Source: Flavobacterium johnsoniae (GTDB lineage Bacteria > Bacteroidota > Bacteroidia > Flavobacteriales > Flavobacteriaceae). From it: a DNA stretch of 64,000 nt. The notes beneath the pieces are model-generated. The model made no database searches. It was given only the letters and a program-made list of their open reading frames with translations, and was not told the origin of the DNA. The position numbers and the translations under genes are program-made. This document shows positions 42,794 to 50,827 of the stretch, piece after piece (position 1 is the first letter of the stretch; every line of letters begins with the position of its first letter). The DNA lies in NCBI RefSeq assembly GCF_030388325.1, contig NZ_CP103794.1, positions 1,116,001 to 1,180,000 of the forward strand. Direction: 5' to 3'.

Positions 42794-42931
42794 GCCACAG
42801 ATTAAAGGGATTAAAATGATTTTACTTTGCTGTTTGTCAGGCTGAGCGAAGTCGAAGCCCGATTCCAATTGGAATGCCCTTCGACTTCGCTCAGGGTGAC
42901 AATCTAATTCATAAATCTTTTAAATTAGTGG
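42794..42931. repeat. Nested composite inverted repeat, copy 3 (inverted orientation)
   Basis: It begins with GCCACAGATTAAAGG and contains the 67-bp inner palindrome at 42835-42901, here in the opposite orientation to copies 1 and 2 (TGTCAGGCTGAGCG on the left, AGGGTGACA on the right). The right outer arm is degenerate. It lies between the SDR gene and the symporter terminator. Confidence 0.8.
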
Positions 42932-42966
42932 TTTTTATTTTTATGTTTTAGAACTTTTTTTAAAAA

Positions 42967-43003
42967 TTTACAGCTGTTGTTCATGACAAACAACAGCTGT
43001 AAA
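42967..43003 (-). terminator. Terminator of the symporter gene
   Basis: TTTACAGCTGTTGTT (42967-42981) pairs perfectly over 15 bp with 42989-43003 around a 7-base loop. On the minus strand it follows the symporter stop (43031) by about 28 bases and is followed by a T-run. Confidence 0.8.
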
Positions 43004-43030
43004 AATAGAGAGAATTGAACTGATAATTTA

Positions 43031-44716
43031 TTACCAGAACTTAACATAAAGCGCCACAATAATCAGTAATGTAATTACGATTAAAACCGTAGTTTGCGGC
43101 TGTACTTTGAACATTCCAGGTTCTGTCTCGAATGCTTTTGGGTTTACTTTTGGACCAGCGAAACTCATCAAGATCATCACCAACATTGTGAAGAAGAATG
43201 ATAATCCCATACAAATGTGGAATGGAATTTCGAAAGCTCCTTTTCCGTTAGGGTAAGCTGTGTATAAAAGTGTATCGTTTCCAAATAAAGCAGGAGCATA
43301 TTCGTTGAATAAAACAGATAATAAGAATCCTAAAATTACCCCAACAATTGCTGCAGCTCCAGTAGTTCTTTTCCAGAACATACCTAAAAAGAACATTGCG
43401 AAAACTCCAGGGCTAATAAATCCAGTGTATTTTTGGATGTAAGTGAATCCTCCAACACCACCAATTCCTAAAACGTCATTCCAAGTAAATAAAACAGCTA
43501 AAAGCATTGCTGCAAAAACGGCAAGTCTACCAATGTTTACCTGTTGTTTTTCACCAGCTTCTTTTTGAATGTATTTTTTATGAATATCTAATGTATAAAT
43601 TGTAGAAATACTGTTTACTTTTCCAGCCAAAGAAGCTACAATTGCTGCAGTTAAAGCCGCAACAGAAAGTCCTTTTAATCCAGTTGGAAGGAAGGTTAAT
43701 ACAGCAGAATAAGCACCATCTTTTCCTCCAACTAATTGTGGTAAATGTCCGTTTGTGTATAAAACATAAGCAGCAATTCCAGGAAGCATTACGATAAGCG
43801 GCATTAATAATTTTAACATACCAGCAAATAAAATACCTGTACGAGCTGTTTGTAAATCTGCTCCAAGTGCTCTTTGCGTAATGTATTGGTTACATCCCCA
43901 GTAGTTTAAGTTGATGATCCAGATACCAGCAGCATAAGATAACAATCCTGGGAAAGTTAAATATTTATCGATTTCTAATTGTGAAGAAGTTGCAGTTGGT
44001 TTTGGAATAATCATTTTGAAGTGCTCCGGAGCTTCTTTCATTAAAACTTTGAAACCAGCAATTGCATTTTCACCAACACCAAAGTATTGACCAACTGTTG
44101 TCAAAGCGATATAAGAAGTTACCAAACCTCCGATAATCAATACAGCAACCTGAATTACGTCTGTATACGCCACAACTTTCATTCCTCCAAGAGAAATAAA
44201 TAAAGCAAAAACAGCCAATCCGATCATGATTGCGTGAAGATATTCTCCTCCAGCAAGACCGTTAATCGCAACAGCTCCTAAATAAAGAATCGAAGTTAAG
44301 TTTACAAAAACATACAAAAACAACCAGAAAACCGCCATAATCAAAGCAGTAGATTCGTTGTAACGTGTTTTTAAGAACTGAGGCATAGTGTAAATCTTGT
44401 TTTTAAGATATACAGGAATAAACCATACAGCCACAATAATAAGTGCAATAGCAGCAAGCCATTCGTAAGCAGCAACAGCGATTCCTAAGAAGAAACCTTC
44501 ACCACTCATACCGATGAATTGTTCTGCAGAGATGTTAGAAGCAATAAGAGAAGCTCCAATTGCCCACCATGTTAAATTTCCTTCAGCCAAAAAGTAAGCT
44601 TTAGCATCTTGTTCGTCTTGTTTACGTTTGCGGTAAACCGTGTAACCGTAGACCGAGACTACGATAAAATAGATAATAAAAACCGCATAATCTGCGAAAG
44701 CGAGGTTTTGGTTCAT
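43031..44716 (-). CDS. Sodium/sugar symporter (SSS family), probably for L-arabinose
   Basis: 561 residues with 13-14 TM helices of the solute:sodium symporter family (vSGLT type). LTWWAIGASLIASNISAEQFIGMSGEG is the sodium-site TM1, followed by GGMKVVAYTDVIQV and AGKVNSISTIYTLDI. Galactose genes lie upstream and fucose genes downstream, yet its own promoter carries the 21-bp palindrome shared by araR, GH51 and araB (44883-44903), which points to arabinose uptake. It is monocistronic, with its own terminator. Confidence 0.82.
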   Translation of the reverse strand: MNQNLAFADYAVFIIYFIVVSVYGYTVYRKRKQDEQDAKAYFLAEGNLTWWAIGASLIASNISAEQFIGMSGEGFFLGIAVAAYEWLAAIALIIVAVWFIPVYLKNKIYTMPQFLKTRYNESTALIMAVFWLFLYVFVNLTSILYLGAVAINGLAGGEYLHAIMIGLAVFALFISLGGMKVVAYTDVIQVAVLIIGGLVTSYIALTTVGQYFGVGENAIAGFKVLMKEAPEHFKMIIPKPTATSSQLEIDKYLTFPGLLSYAAGIWIINLNYWGCNQYITQRALGADLQTARTGILFAGMLKLLMPLIVMLPGIAAYVLYTNGHLPQLVGGKDGAYSAVLTFLPTGLKGLSVAALTAAIVASLAGKVNSISTIYTLDIHKKYIQKEAGEKQQVNIGRLAVFAAMLLAVLFTWNDVLGIGGVGGFTYIQKYTGFISPGVFAMFFLGMFWKRTTGAAAIVGVILGFLLSVLFNEYAPALFGNDTLLYTAYPNGKGAFEIPFHICMGLSFFFTMLVMILMSFAGPKVNPKAFETEPGMFKVQPQTTVLIVITLLIIVALYVKFW

Positions 44717-44846
44717 TGTTAGTAGTATTTTAAATAATTATTATAGGGTTAAAATTTGTTTATTTGGTTTTATGCTTTATAATCTTGTTAAAAATGCAAG
44801 ATGTGTTTTATTTCTGTTATTTTTTTATGAAAATAAAAGTGGAAGC

Positions 44847-44875
44847 CAAATGTAAAATAAAAATTTATAAATCAA
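44847..44875 (-). promoter_or_regulatory. Promoter of the symporter gene
   Basis: On the minus strand a TTG (complement of CAA 44873-44875) is followed after 18 bases by TACATTTG (complement of 44847-44854), a full Bacteroidota -33/-7 pair. The leader to the symporter start is about 125 bases. The AraR-type palindrome lies immediately upstream. Confidence 0.65.
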
Positions 44876-44882
44876 CTATCAG

Positions 44883-44903
44883 CAAATGTGTTTTTTACAT
44901 TTA
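44883..44903. promoter_or_regulatory. AraR-type operator upstream of the symporter
   Basis: CAAATGT-N7-ACATTTA, a 21-bp palindrome with the same half-sites and spacing as those at 50342, 50729, 54521 and 54610. It lies just upstream of the symporter's -33 element. Confidence 0.7.
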
Positions 44904-44958
44904 TCTAATGGTAATTCTGTTAAATTTTACTTTTTTGACTTCATTCATCTTATAATTC

Positions 44959-46017
44959 TTAAGCTTTAACCAGACTTTTATAATGCACTTCAGACAATTG
45001 TCTTAAAATTTCAGCACTTTTTTCGGGTGTAATATCACGTTGCGATTCGCCCAACATTTCGTATCCAACCATAAATTTTTTTACTGTTGCCGATCTTAAC
45101 AAAGGCGGATAAAAATGCATGTGGAAATGCCATTCAGGATGATCTAGACCATCTGTTGGAGATTGGTGAATTCCTGAAGAATATGGAAAAGAAGTATTGA
45201 ATAAATTATCGTACTTAGTCGTTAATTGCTTTAGAATTTTAGCGAAAGCAGCACTTTCTTCAGCAGTAAAATTGGTGATTTTGTTTACCGCTCTTTTGCT
45301 TACAATCATGGTTTCGTAAGGCCAGATTGCCCAAAAAGGAACTAAAGCTACAAAATGATCGTTTTCGATTACGATTCTTTCTCCAGCTTTCAATTCAGCT
45401 TCAACATAATCTTCTAAAAGTGTTCTTTTATTTTTATCGTAATATGATTTTAAGCTATTTTGTGTTTTTTCAACCTGCGTTGGCAACGAAGACTGTGCCC
45501 AAATTTGTCCGTGCGGATGCGGATTGCTACAACCCATTACGCTTCCTTTATTTTCAAAAATCTGAACGTGATTAATGTATTTTATATTTCCTAAATCTGT
45601 GTATTCTCTCTGCCAAGTTTTGATAATATTTTCGATATCGGCAATTTCCATTTCTGGAAGAGTCAAATCGTGACGTGGAGAAAAACAAACTACTCTAGAA
45701 ATTCCTTGTTCTGGTTTTGCTTTAAAAAAAGTATGTTTGATATCATCTTCAAAAATAATTTCATCCTGTTTCATTGCGGCAAAATCATTTTCAAAAACAA
45801 AACTGCTTTCGTATGCTGGATTATTTACGCCATTTGCACGAACATTTCCTGGACATAAATAACATGTCGGATCGTATTTTGGAAGTTGTTCTGTTGAAAT
45901 GGTTTCATTTTGCCCCTGCCAAGGACGTTTTGCACGATGTGGCGAAACTAATACCCATTCGTTAATCAATGGATTGAAGCGTCTGTGCGGATCTTCGTTA
46001 ATGTCAAAATTTTTCAT
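44959..46017 (-). CDS. galT: Galactose-1-phosphate uridylyltransferase
   Basis: 352 residues. The catalytic HxHxQ motif appears in MGCSNPHPHGQIWAQSSLP, with the nucleotide-binding N-terminal RRFNPLINEWVLVSPHRAKRPWQG and zinc-site residues CYLCPG. The C-terminal GIHQSPTDGLDHPEWHFHMHFYPPLLRSATVKKF is equally conserved. It exchanges galactose-1-phosphate with UDP-glucose in the Leloir pathway. It is the last gene of galM-galK-galT, 17 bases after galK. No epimerase (galE) is in the window. Confidence 0.95.
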   Translation of the reverse strand: MKNFDINEDPHRRFNPLINEWVLVSPHRAKRPWQGQNETISTEQLPKYDPTCYLCPGNVRANGVNNPAYESSFVFENDFAAMKQDEIIFEDDIKHTFFKAKPEQGISRVVCFSPRHDLTLPEMEIADIENIIKTWQREYTDLGNIKYINHVQIFENKGSVMGCSNPHPHGQIWAQSSLPTQVEKTQNSLKSYYDKNKRTLLEDYVEAELKAGERIVIENDHFVALVPFWAIWPYETMIVSKRAVNKITNFTAEESAAFAKILKQLTTKYDNLFNTSFPYSSGIHQSPTDGLDHPEWHFHMHFYPPLLRSATVKKFMVGYEMLGESQRDITPEKSAEILRQLSEVHYKSLVKA

Positions 46018-46034
46018 TGTAGTGTGTTGTGGTG

Positions 46035-47195
46035 TTAAAGTAGCGTTGTTCCGTTTGAGATTTTTACATCATAGAATTTTAATTCAATTCCAAATGTATC
46101 TAAATAAAGTTTCGAAAACTTACTTTTTACCTCATTTTCATGTCCTTTTTTAACTAAATTAATAGTGCAACCTCCGAAACCGCCGCCCATTAGCCTTGAG
46201 CCAATAATTGCGTCATCTTCTTTTGCCGTATCAACAAGCATATCTAATTCTTCACAGCTTACCTCATATTCTTTAGATAAACCATAATGTGTTTCAAAAA
46301 GCAATTCGCCCAAAAGTTCGATGTTTCCTGCGTCTAAAGCTTCGCACGCTTTTATTACGCGATTAATTTCTTTTACAACAAAATGAACTCGGTCAAAAAC
46401 TTTCTCGCTCATTTTATCTTTCAGACTTAAAATTTGTTCTACAGAAGAATCTCTAAAACTTTTTACTTCTGGAAAATGACTTTTTATGATAGATAAACCT
46501 TCTTCACATTCAATTCTTCTCGTATTATATTCTGAAGTAAAAAGCGAATGTTTTACATTAGAATCAAACAGAATCAAAGAATAATCTTTGAAATCGGCGT
46601 TGTGATATTCAAAATCTAAAGTATTGCAATCCAGTTTTATTACTTTATTTTCCAAACCATGAACGCTCGAAAACTGATCCATAATTCCGCAATTGATTCC
46701 AACCCAATGTTCTGCTTTTTGTCCTAATAAAGAAATATCAACTTTTTCAATTTTTAAATCAAAAAGAGATTTGATTCCGAAAATGGTTCCGCATTCTAAA
46801 GCCGCAGAAGAAGATAATCCAGAACCAACCGGAATATTACTGCTGAAAACACAGTTGAAACCTTCAAACGAAAATCCGTTATCTTGCAATTGTTTAATTA
46901 CGCCTCGAATGTAATTTGTCCAAACGACATCGCTCAATTTTACTTCTTTAGTCAAATCGATTTCAAATTCTTCGTTCAAATCGATGGCGATTATTTTAGA
47001 AGTTTTAGTGTTGTTTTTAGAAAAAGCAAAACAAATTACTTTGTCAATTGCTGCAGGCAAAACATAACCGTCATTGTAGTCAATATGTTCTCCGATAATG
47101 TTAATTCTACCTGGAGAAAGTACCGTTTTTTCTGGAGAAGAACCGAAAGATTTTTCGAAAAAAGTAACGGTATTTTGTATTAAAATATCATTCAT
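46035..47195 (-). CDS. galK: Galactokinase
   Basis: 386 residues of the GHMP kinase family. The galactose signature is GRINIIGEHIDYNDGYVLPAA, the ATP loop NIPVGSGLSSSAALECG, the catalytic Asp lies in GINCGIMDQFSSVHG, and the C-terminal GHMP motif is GSRLMGGGFGGCTINLV. It phosphorylates alpha-D-galactose at C1. Short spacers on both sides place it in an operon between galM and galT. Confidence 0.95.
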   Translation of the reverse strand: MNDILIQNTVTFFEKSFGSSPEKTVLSPGRINIIGEHIDYNDGYVLPAAIDKVICFAFSKNNTKTSKIIAIDLNEEFEIDLTKEVKLSDVVWTNYIRGVIKQLQDNGFSFEGFNCVFSSNIPVGSGLSSSAALECGTIFGIKSLFDLKIEKVDISLLGQKAEHWVGINCGIMDQFSSVHGLENKVIKLDCNTLDFEYHNADFKDYSLILFDSNVKHSLFTSEYNTRRIECEEGLSIIKSHFPEVKSFRDSSVEQILSLKDKMSEKVFDRVHFVVKEINRVIKACEALDAGNIELLGELLFETHYGLSKEYEVSCEELDMLVDTAKEDDAIIGSRLMGGGFGGCTINLVKKGHENEVKSKFSKLYLDTFGIELKFYDVKISNGTTLL

Positions 47196-47231
47196 TATAT
47201 AGTTAGTTGTATTGTGGTTTTTAGGATTTTA

Positions 47232-48284
47232 TTAATTTAAACTTTCAAATTTGTAAAGCGTTTTTTGCGTGTATTCTTCGCTTTTTTTCAAAACGGCATT
47301 CGGAAAATGAGCGTGATTTGGCGCATCTGGAAAATTTTGTGTTTCAAAACAAATTCCGCTTTGCGCATTATAATCTACATTTTCTTTTCCTTTTAATTTT
47401 CCGAAACAATTTCCGCCTACATATATATGTACACTCGGCTGATCGGTATAAACATTCATTCTTAAATTATTTTTCAAACTAATTAGTTGCGCCACAATTT
47501 CAGTTTTAGAATTTACAACGAATGAATTGTCAATTGGAAACGGACAGTTTTTTGGATTTCTGAAATCAAAATCATGATTTGCCAAATCGGTATAATTTCC
47601 TGTCGGAATATTATCAGAATTTGTTTCCAGCATTTTTGCCGATTTGATAAACATTTGCTGTTCTAAAACATTCGCGTCGTGTCCGTCAAGATTAAAATAA
47701 CTATGATGCGTCAAATTGACAACCGTATCTTCTGTTGACGTTGCTTTATATTCTAATTTTAATTCATTTTCTTCTGTCAAAGTATAAGTCAAATAAACCG
47801 TCATTTCTCCAGGAAAATTCTCGTCTAAATGTGCGCTCAAAAGCCCAAAAGTAATCGATGGATTTTCGTCAGAAGTCGCATTAACGACACGCCAAGCTTT
47901 TCTTCCAAATCCCATAACTCCGCCGTGAAGCGTGTTGCCGTTATTGTTTCCATCAAGCTGAAATTTGTTTCCATCCAAACTAAAAGACCCTTTATGAATA
48001 CGTCCGGCATAACGCCCGACAGTTGTTCCGAAATAAGGAGCGCTTGGCAAATTATACGATTCTAAATACGCTTCTAAATTGTCAAACCCTAATACAACAT
48101 CGGTTAATTTTCCATTTACAGGAATTTGAATTGAGGTTACAGTTGCACCATAATTAATGATTTGAACTTTCATTCCGTTTTTATTAACTAATTCAAAAGA
48201 ATAAATTTCTTCTTTATTAGGCATTAAACCGAATAATTTGCAATTATGAATCTCATTTAAATGCGATATGTGTTTTATTTCCAT
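47232..48284 (-). CDS. galM: Aldose 1-epimerase (galactose mutarotase), cytoplasmic
   Basis: 350 residues from ATG 48284; an upstream in-frame start would read through the promoter. The mutarotase catalytic residues appear in GRYAGRIHKGSFSLDG, TLHGGVMGFGRKAW, NLTHHSYFNLDGHD (His) and GICFETQNFPDAPNH (Glu). There is no signal peptide, so it is cytoplasmic, unlike the second epimerase at 58832. It is the first gene of the gal operon, divergent from the GntR regulator, whose operator-like palindrome lies 55 bases upstream. Confidence 0.92.
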   Translation of the reverse strand: MEIKHISHLNEIHNCKLFGLMPNKEEIYSFELVNKNGMKVQIINYGATVTSIQIPVNGKLTDVVLGFDNLEAYLESYNLPSAPYFGTTVGRYAGRIHKGSFSLDGNKFQLDGNNNGNTLHGGVMGFGRKAWRVVNATSDENPSITFGLLSAHLDENFPGEMTVYLTYTLTEENELKLEYKATSTEDTVVNLTHHSYFNLDGHDANVLEQQMFIKSAKMLETNSDNIPTGNYTDLANHDFDFRNPKNCPFPIDNSFVVNSKTEIVAQLISLKNNLRMNVYTDQPSVHIYVGGNCFGKLKGKENVDYNAQSGICFETQNFPDAPNHAHFPNAVLKKSEEYTQKTLYKFESLN

Positions 48285-48308
48285 ATAATTTTTAACAAAA
48301 ATGAAATC

Positions 48309-48316
48309 CAAAAGTA
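48309..48316 (-). promoter_or_regulatory. Putative -7 element of the gal operon
   Basis: CAAAAGTA on the plus strand is TACTTTTG on the minus strand (TAnnTTTG), 25 bases upstream of the galM start. The GntR-type palindrome at 48340-48353 occupies the region where the -33 element would be; no clear TTG is present. Confidence 0.45.
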
Positions 48317-48327
48317 GAAACATTCTT

Positions 48328-48335
48328 TATATTTG
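48328..48335 (+). promoter_or_regulatory. -7 element of the GntR regulator gene
   Basis: TATATTTG matches the TAnnTTTG consensus on the plus strand, 50 bases before ATG 48386. The palindrome at 48340-48353 begins five bases downstream and would cover the transcription start, which suggests autorepression. Confidence 0.55.
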
Positions 48336-48339
48336 CATA

Positions 48340-48353
48340 CCAGTACCTACCAG
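48340..48353. promoter_or_regulatory. GntR-type operator between galM and the regulator gene
   Basis: CCAGTACCTACCAG has a symmetric core GTA-N2-TAC with an outer C...G pair, the GT...AC geometry typical of GntR-family operators. The half site CCAGT is also directly repeated at a 10-base step. It lies between two divergent -7 elements, so one bound dimer could control both the gal operon and the regulator. Confidence 0.55.
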
Positions 48354-48385
48354 TTTTTAATATTAATAGTCAAAATGACTTTATT

Positions 48386-49384
48386 ATGAACATCATTTCA
48401 ATTCAAAATAATATTGGTCTTCCAAAATATAAGCAGATTATTCTTTCAATAGAAAAAGCTATAGAAGTAGGAAAATTAATAAAAGGCGATCGGCTTCCGT
48501 CGGTAAATAAAGTCTGTCTAGCATTTTCGTTGTCGCGAGATACGGTCTTATTAGCGTATGATGAACTCAAGAAAAGAGGAATTATTTATGCCATTCCTGG
48601 AAAAGGATATTATGTTAAAAGTATTGAAATCACTATAACTCAGAAGGTTTTTTTGCTTTTTGATGAGCTAAATATTTTTAAAGAAGATATTTATAATTCG
48701 TTTTTGCAGAATATTGGAAAAAATGTTCAGGTTGATATTTTCTTTCATCATTTTAATGTTCAAGTTTTTAAAAAACTGATTAATGACAGCAATGGAAATT
48801 ACACCAAATATATTATCATGCCAACCAACTTAAACGATATAGTTGATTCGATAAAAACCCTACCAGTAAATGATGTAATTATTTTAGACCAGACCAATTC
48901 GGACTTAAAAATGTTTCCAGCGATTTACCAAAATCACCAGAGAGATATTTATGAAGGTTTAATAAAAGGAAAATCCAGATTATCAAAATACAAAAAACTG
49001 ATTCTTATTTTTCCAGGTTTTAGAGAACCTCCCGGAATGAAAATTGGTTTCGAATATTTTTGTAAAGAATATAAATACGATTATGAAATTATTTCCGATT
49101 TCAGCAATCAATCTATTGCGCTCGGAGATTTGTATATTATTCCGCACGATCGCGATTTGCTTTCGGTTATAGAAAATGCAATGGGAAGAAATTTGAAATT
49201 AGGAGAAGATTTCGGAATCATTTCTTATAATGAAACACCACTGAAGAAAATCGCCGCAAACGGAATTACCACAATTTCGACCAATTTTGAATTAATGGGA
49301 AAAATTCTCGCGGATATGGTTTTCAATGGAAAAAAAGAGCAGATCGAAAATAGATCTGCTCTTATATTGAGGAATTCTTTGTGA
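48386..49384 (+). CDS. GntR-family regulator with LacI-type sugar-binding domain
   Basis: 332 residues. The N-terminal winged helix-turn-helix of GntR type reads LPKYKQIILSIEKAIEVGKLIKGDRLPSVNKVCLAFSLSRDTVLLAYDELKKRGI, followed by a degenerate periplasmic-binding-protein domain (GLIKGKSRLSKYKKLILIFPGF, then LKLGEDFGIISYNETPLKKIAANGITTIS). This layout is typical of Bacteroidota sugar regulators. Divergence from galM and the palindrome in the shared promoter argue that it represses galMKT until galactose binds. The last ten codons form a strong hairpin (49335-49363). Confidence 0.85.
   Translation: MNIISIQNNIGLPKYKQIILSIEKAIEVGKLIKGDRLPSVNKVCLAFSLSRDTVLLAYDELKKRGIIYAIPGKGYYVKSIEITITQKVFLLFDELNIFKEDIYNSFLQNIGKNVQVDIFFHHFNVQVFKKLINDSNGNYTKYIIMPTNLNDIVDSIKTLPVNDVIILDQTNSDLKMFPAIYQNHQRDIYEGLIKGKSRLSKYKKLILIFPGFREPPGMKIGFEYFCKEYKYDYEIISDFSNQSIALGDLYIIPHDRDLLSVIENAMGRNLKLGEDFGIISYNETPLKKIAANGITTISTNFELMGKILADMVFNGKKEQIENRSALILRNSL
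49335..49363. terminator. Hairpin inside the 3' end of the GntR coding region
   Basis: AAGAGCAGATC (49335-49345) pairs perfectly with GATCTGCTCTT (49353-49363) around a 7-base loop, entirely within coding sequence about 20 bases before the stop. The preceding A-run (on the minus strand, a T-run after the stem) would make it a better terminator for minus-strand transcripts arriving from araR than for the GntR gene itself. Confidence 0.5.
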
Positions 49385-49489
49385 AATAAAAATAACCCGT
49401 TGGGAATAATTATTTTTTAACACATAGAAATATAGATTTTGGTTTTAAATAAAAAAGAGGTAAAAGAAAAAACCAGTTTTCACACATAG

Positions 49490-49505
49490 TCCCGAAGCTT
49501 CGGGA
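49490..49505. repeat. 16-bp perfect palindrome in the GntR-araR spacer
   Basis: TCCCGAAGCTTCGGGA is self-complementary over all 16 bases, in the 212-base spacer between two convergent genes. Surrounding words (ACACATAGAAATATAG, TGTATCTATGTATT) also form loose complements. I see no gene or other feature in this spacer. Confidence 0.6.
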
Positions 49506-49596
49506 TGTATTTAAAAAAGTGAAACGTCTTGTATGCACAAAGAAAAGCTATGTATCTATGTATTAAATTAAATTTTGTTCAATTTCAACCATAAGG

Positions 49597-50286
49597 TTAT
49601 AAATTAAGCACAAAATTGTTTAATAATTTTTCTTCGTATTTCTCTTTATTAAAAGTATATAAATAAGAGCCTTTTCGAGAAGACTGCATATCTTTTTCGT
49701 CTAGTTTATTTAAGATTTCAAGAGAATTGATTTTGCTGATGAAATTTCTTTTATCCAATTCTTTGCTCAAAATGGCTTCATACAATTCTAAAAGCTGACG
49801 CATAGTGAATTTTTCTGGAAGCAATTCAAAACCAATTGGTTTGATCGAAGTTTTGTAACGAAGACGTTTAATAGCATTTTGAACCATTTCATTATGGTCA
49901 AAAATCAGATTAGGCGCGTCGTTAATAGGAAACCATTCTGCATGATAATTTTGAATCAATTCTTCATTATGGTTTTCGATATTAATCAAAGCAAAGTAAG
50001 AAACCGAAATGGTTCTTTCAACAGGATCACGATCGATTTCACTGTAAGCATACAATTGCTCCATATAAATGTCGTTTAGACCCGTATAAGTGTTTAAGAT
50101 TCTTGTGGCTGCAGCATCTAGCACTTCATCGCGTTTTAGAAAACCTCCAATCAAAGACCATTTTCCCTTTTCAGGTTCAAAATCTCTCTGAATTAAAAGT
50201 ATTTTCAGACCTTCGTGATCAAATCCGAAAATGATGCAGTCAACCGCCAATAAGACTTTATCAGCAGAGCTATAACTATTTAGCAT
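49597..50286 (-). CDS. araR: AraR, Nudix-type transcriptional regulator of arabinose genes
   Basis: 229 residues. A Nudix fold (CIIFGFDHEGLKILLIQRDFEPEKGKWSLIGGFLKRDE) is followed by a C-terminal winged helix (FTMRQLLELYEAILSKELDKRNFISKI). The Nudix box lacks the catalytic Glu pair: after GGFLKRDEVLDAAATR the sequence is ILNTYTG where an active enzyme has REUxEE. It is therefore a ligand sensor, as in the NrtR/AraR regulators described for Bacteroides. Divergence from GH51 and a palindrome upstream of its own gene (50342-50362) support control of the arabinose genes. Confidence 0.85.
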   Translation of the reverse strand: MLNSYSSADKVLLAVDCIIFGFDHEGLKILLIQRDFEPEKGKWSLIGGFLKRDEVLDAAATRILNTYTGLNDIYMEQLYAYSEIDRDPVERTISVSYFALINIENHNEELIQNYHAEWFPINDAPNLIFDHNEMVQNAIKRLRYKTSIKPIGFELLPEKFTMRQLLELYEAILSKELDKRNFISKINSLEILNKLDEKDMQSSRKGSYLYTFNKEKYEEKLLNNFVLNL

Positions 50287-50341
50287 ATATAATTAATTTG
50301 GATGGTAAATATATAAACTTCTTAAAACGTTTCATAATTTA

Positions 50342-50362
50342 TTAATGTTGATTTTACACTTA
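50342..50362. promoter_or_regulatory. AraR-type operator upstream of araR
   Basis: TTAATGT-N7-ACACTTA, 55 bases upstream of the araR start codon. The spacer 50287-50827 (541 bases) holds this site, the one at 50729 and a possible minus-strand -7 element (TACCTTTG, complement of 50466-50473). I see no gene in it. Confidence 0.65.
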
Positions 50363-50728
50363 TGTTAAAATTGAAACAAATAACAAGCTGCATTGATTGA
50401 TTTATCTACTAAAATCAGGTTTTTTAAGTCCAAAATTTCTTCAATTATATCCCAAAAATACGAGCCAAAGGTAGAAACATTTTCAAAAGAGCATTAAACA
50501 GTTAGCTATATTTTGTAATTGAATGCTTAAAAGTTACATTTTTTGTTACAAAGCGATGCTATTTTATATTTTTTTGTCAATTTTTTGAGATTTCTAACTT
50601 TTCAAAAATCGTATAAAATTCCTTTGTTAGTACTGCTTTTCGAATATTTCTATTGCTAAATCTGTTTTTTACAACCAGTTGTTCTGCGATTTTAATTTTT
50701 TTATGAGACTTTTTTTTCTTTAAATTTA

Positions 50729-50749
50729 CAAATGTTAAACAAACACTTA
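50729..50749. promoter_or_regulatory. AraR-type operator upstream of the GH51 gene
   Basis: CAAATGT-N7-ACACTTA, about 80 bases before ATG 50828. It shares half-sites and 7-base spacing with four other sites in the window. No clear TAnnTTTG element was found between it and the gene. Confidence 0.65.
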
Positions 50750-50827
50750 TAAAATCTAAAAATCACAAATCGTTATAAAATATGTAAACCACCGTATTTT
50801 TTAACAACCAAAAACCACAAAAAACTT

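Noticed and set aside
38162..42931. Possible CRISPR array, because of the three similar repeats
   Set aside because: The copies are kilobases apart, palindromic, in both orientations and separated by genes, with no short regular spacers or cas genes.
49597..50286. Nudix hydrolase (housekeeping NTP pyrophosphatase)
   Set aside because: The catalytic Glu pair is missing, a winged helix is attached, and arabinose genes carry shared palindromes.
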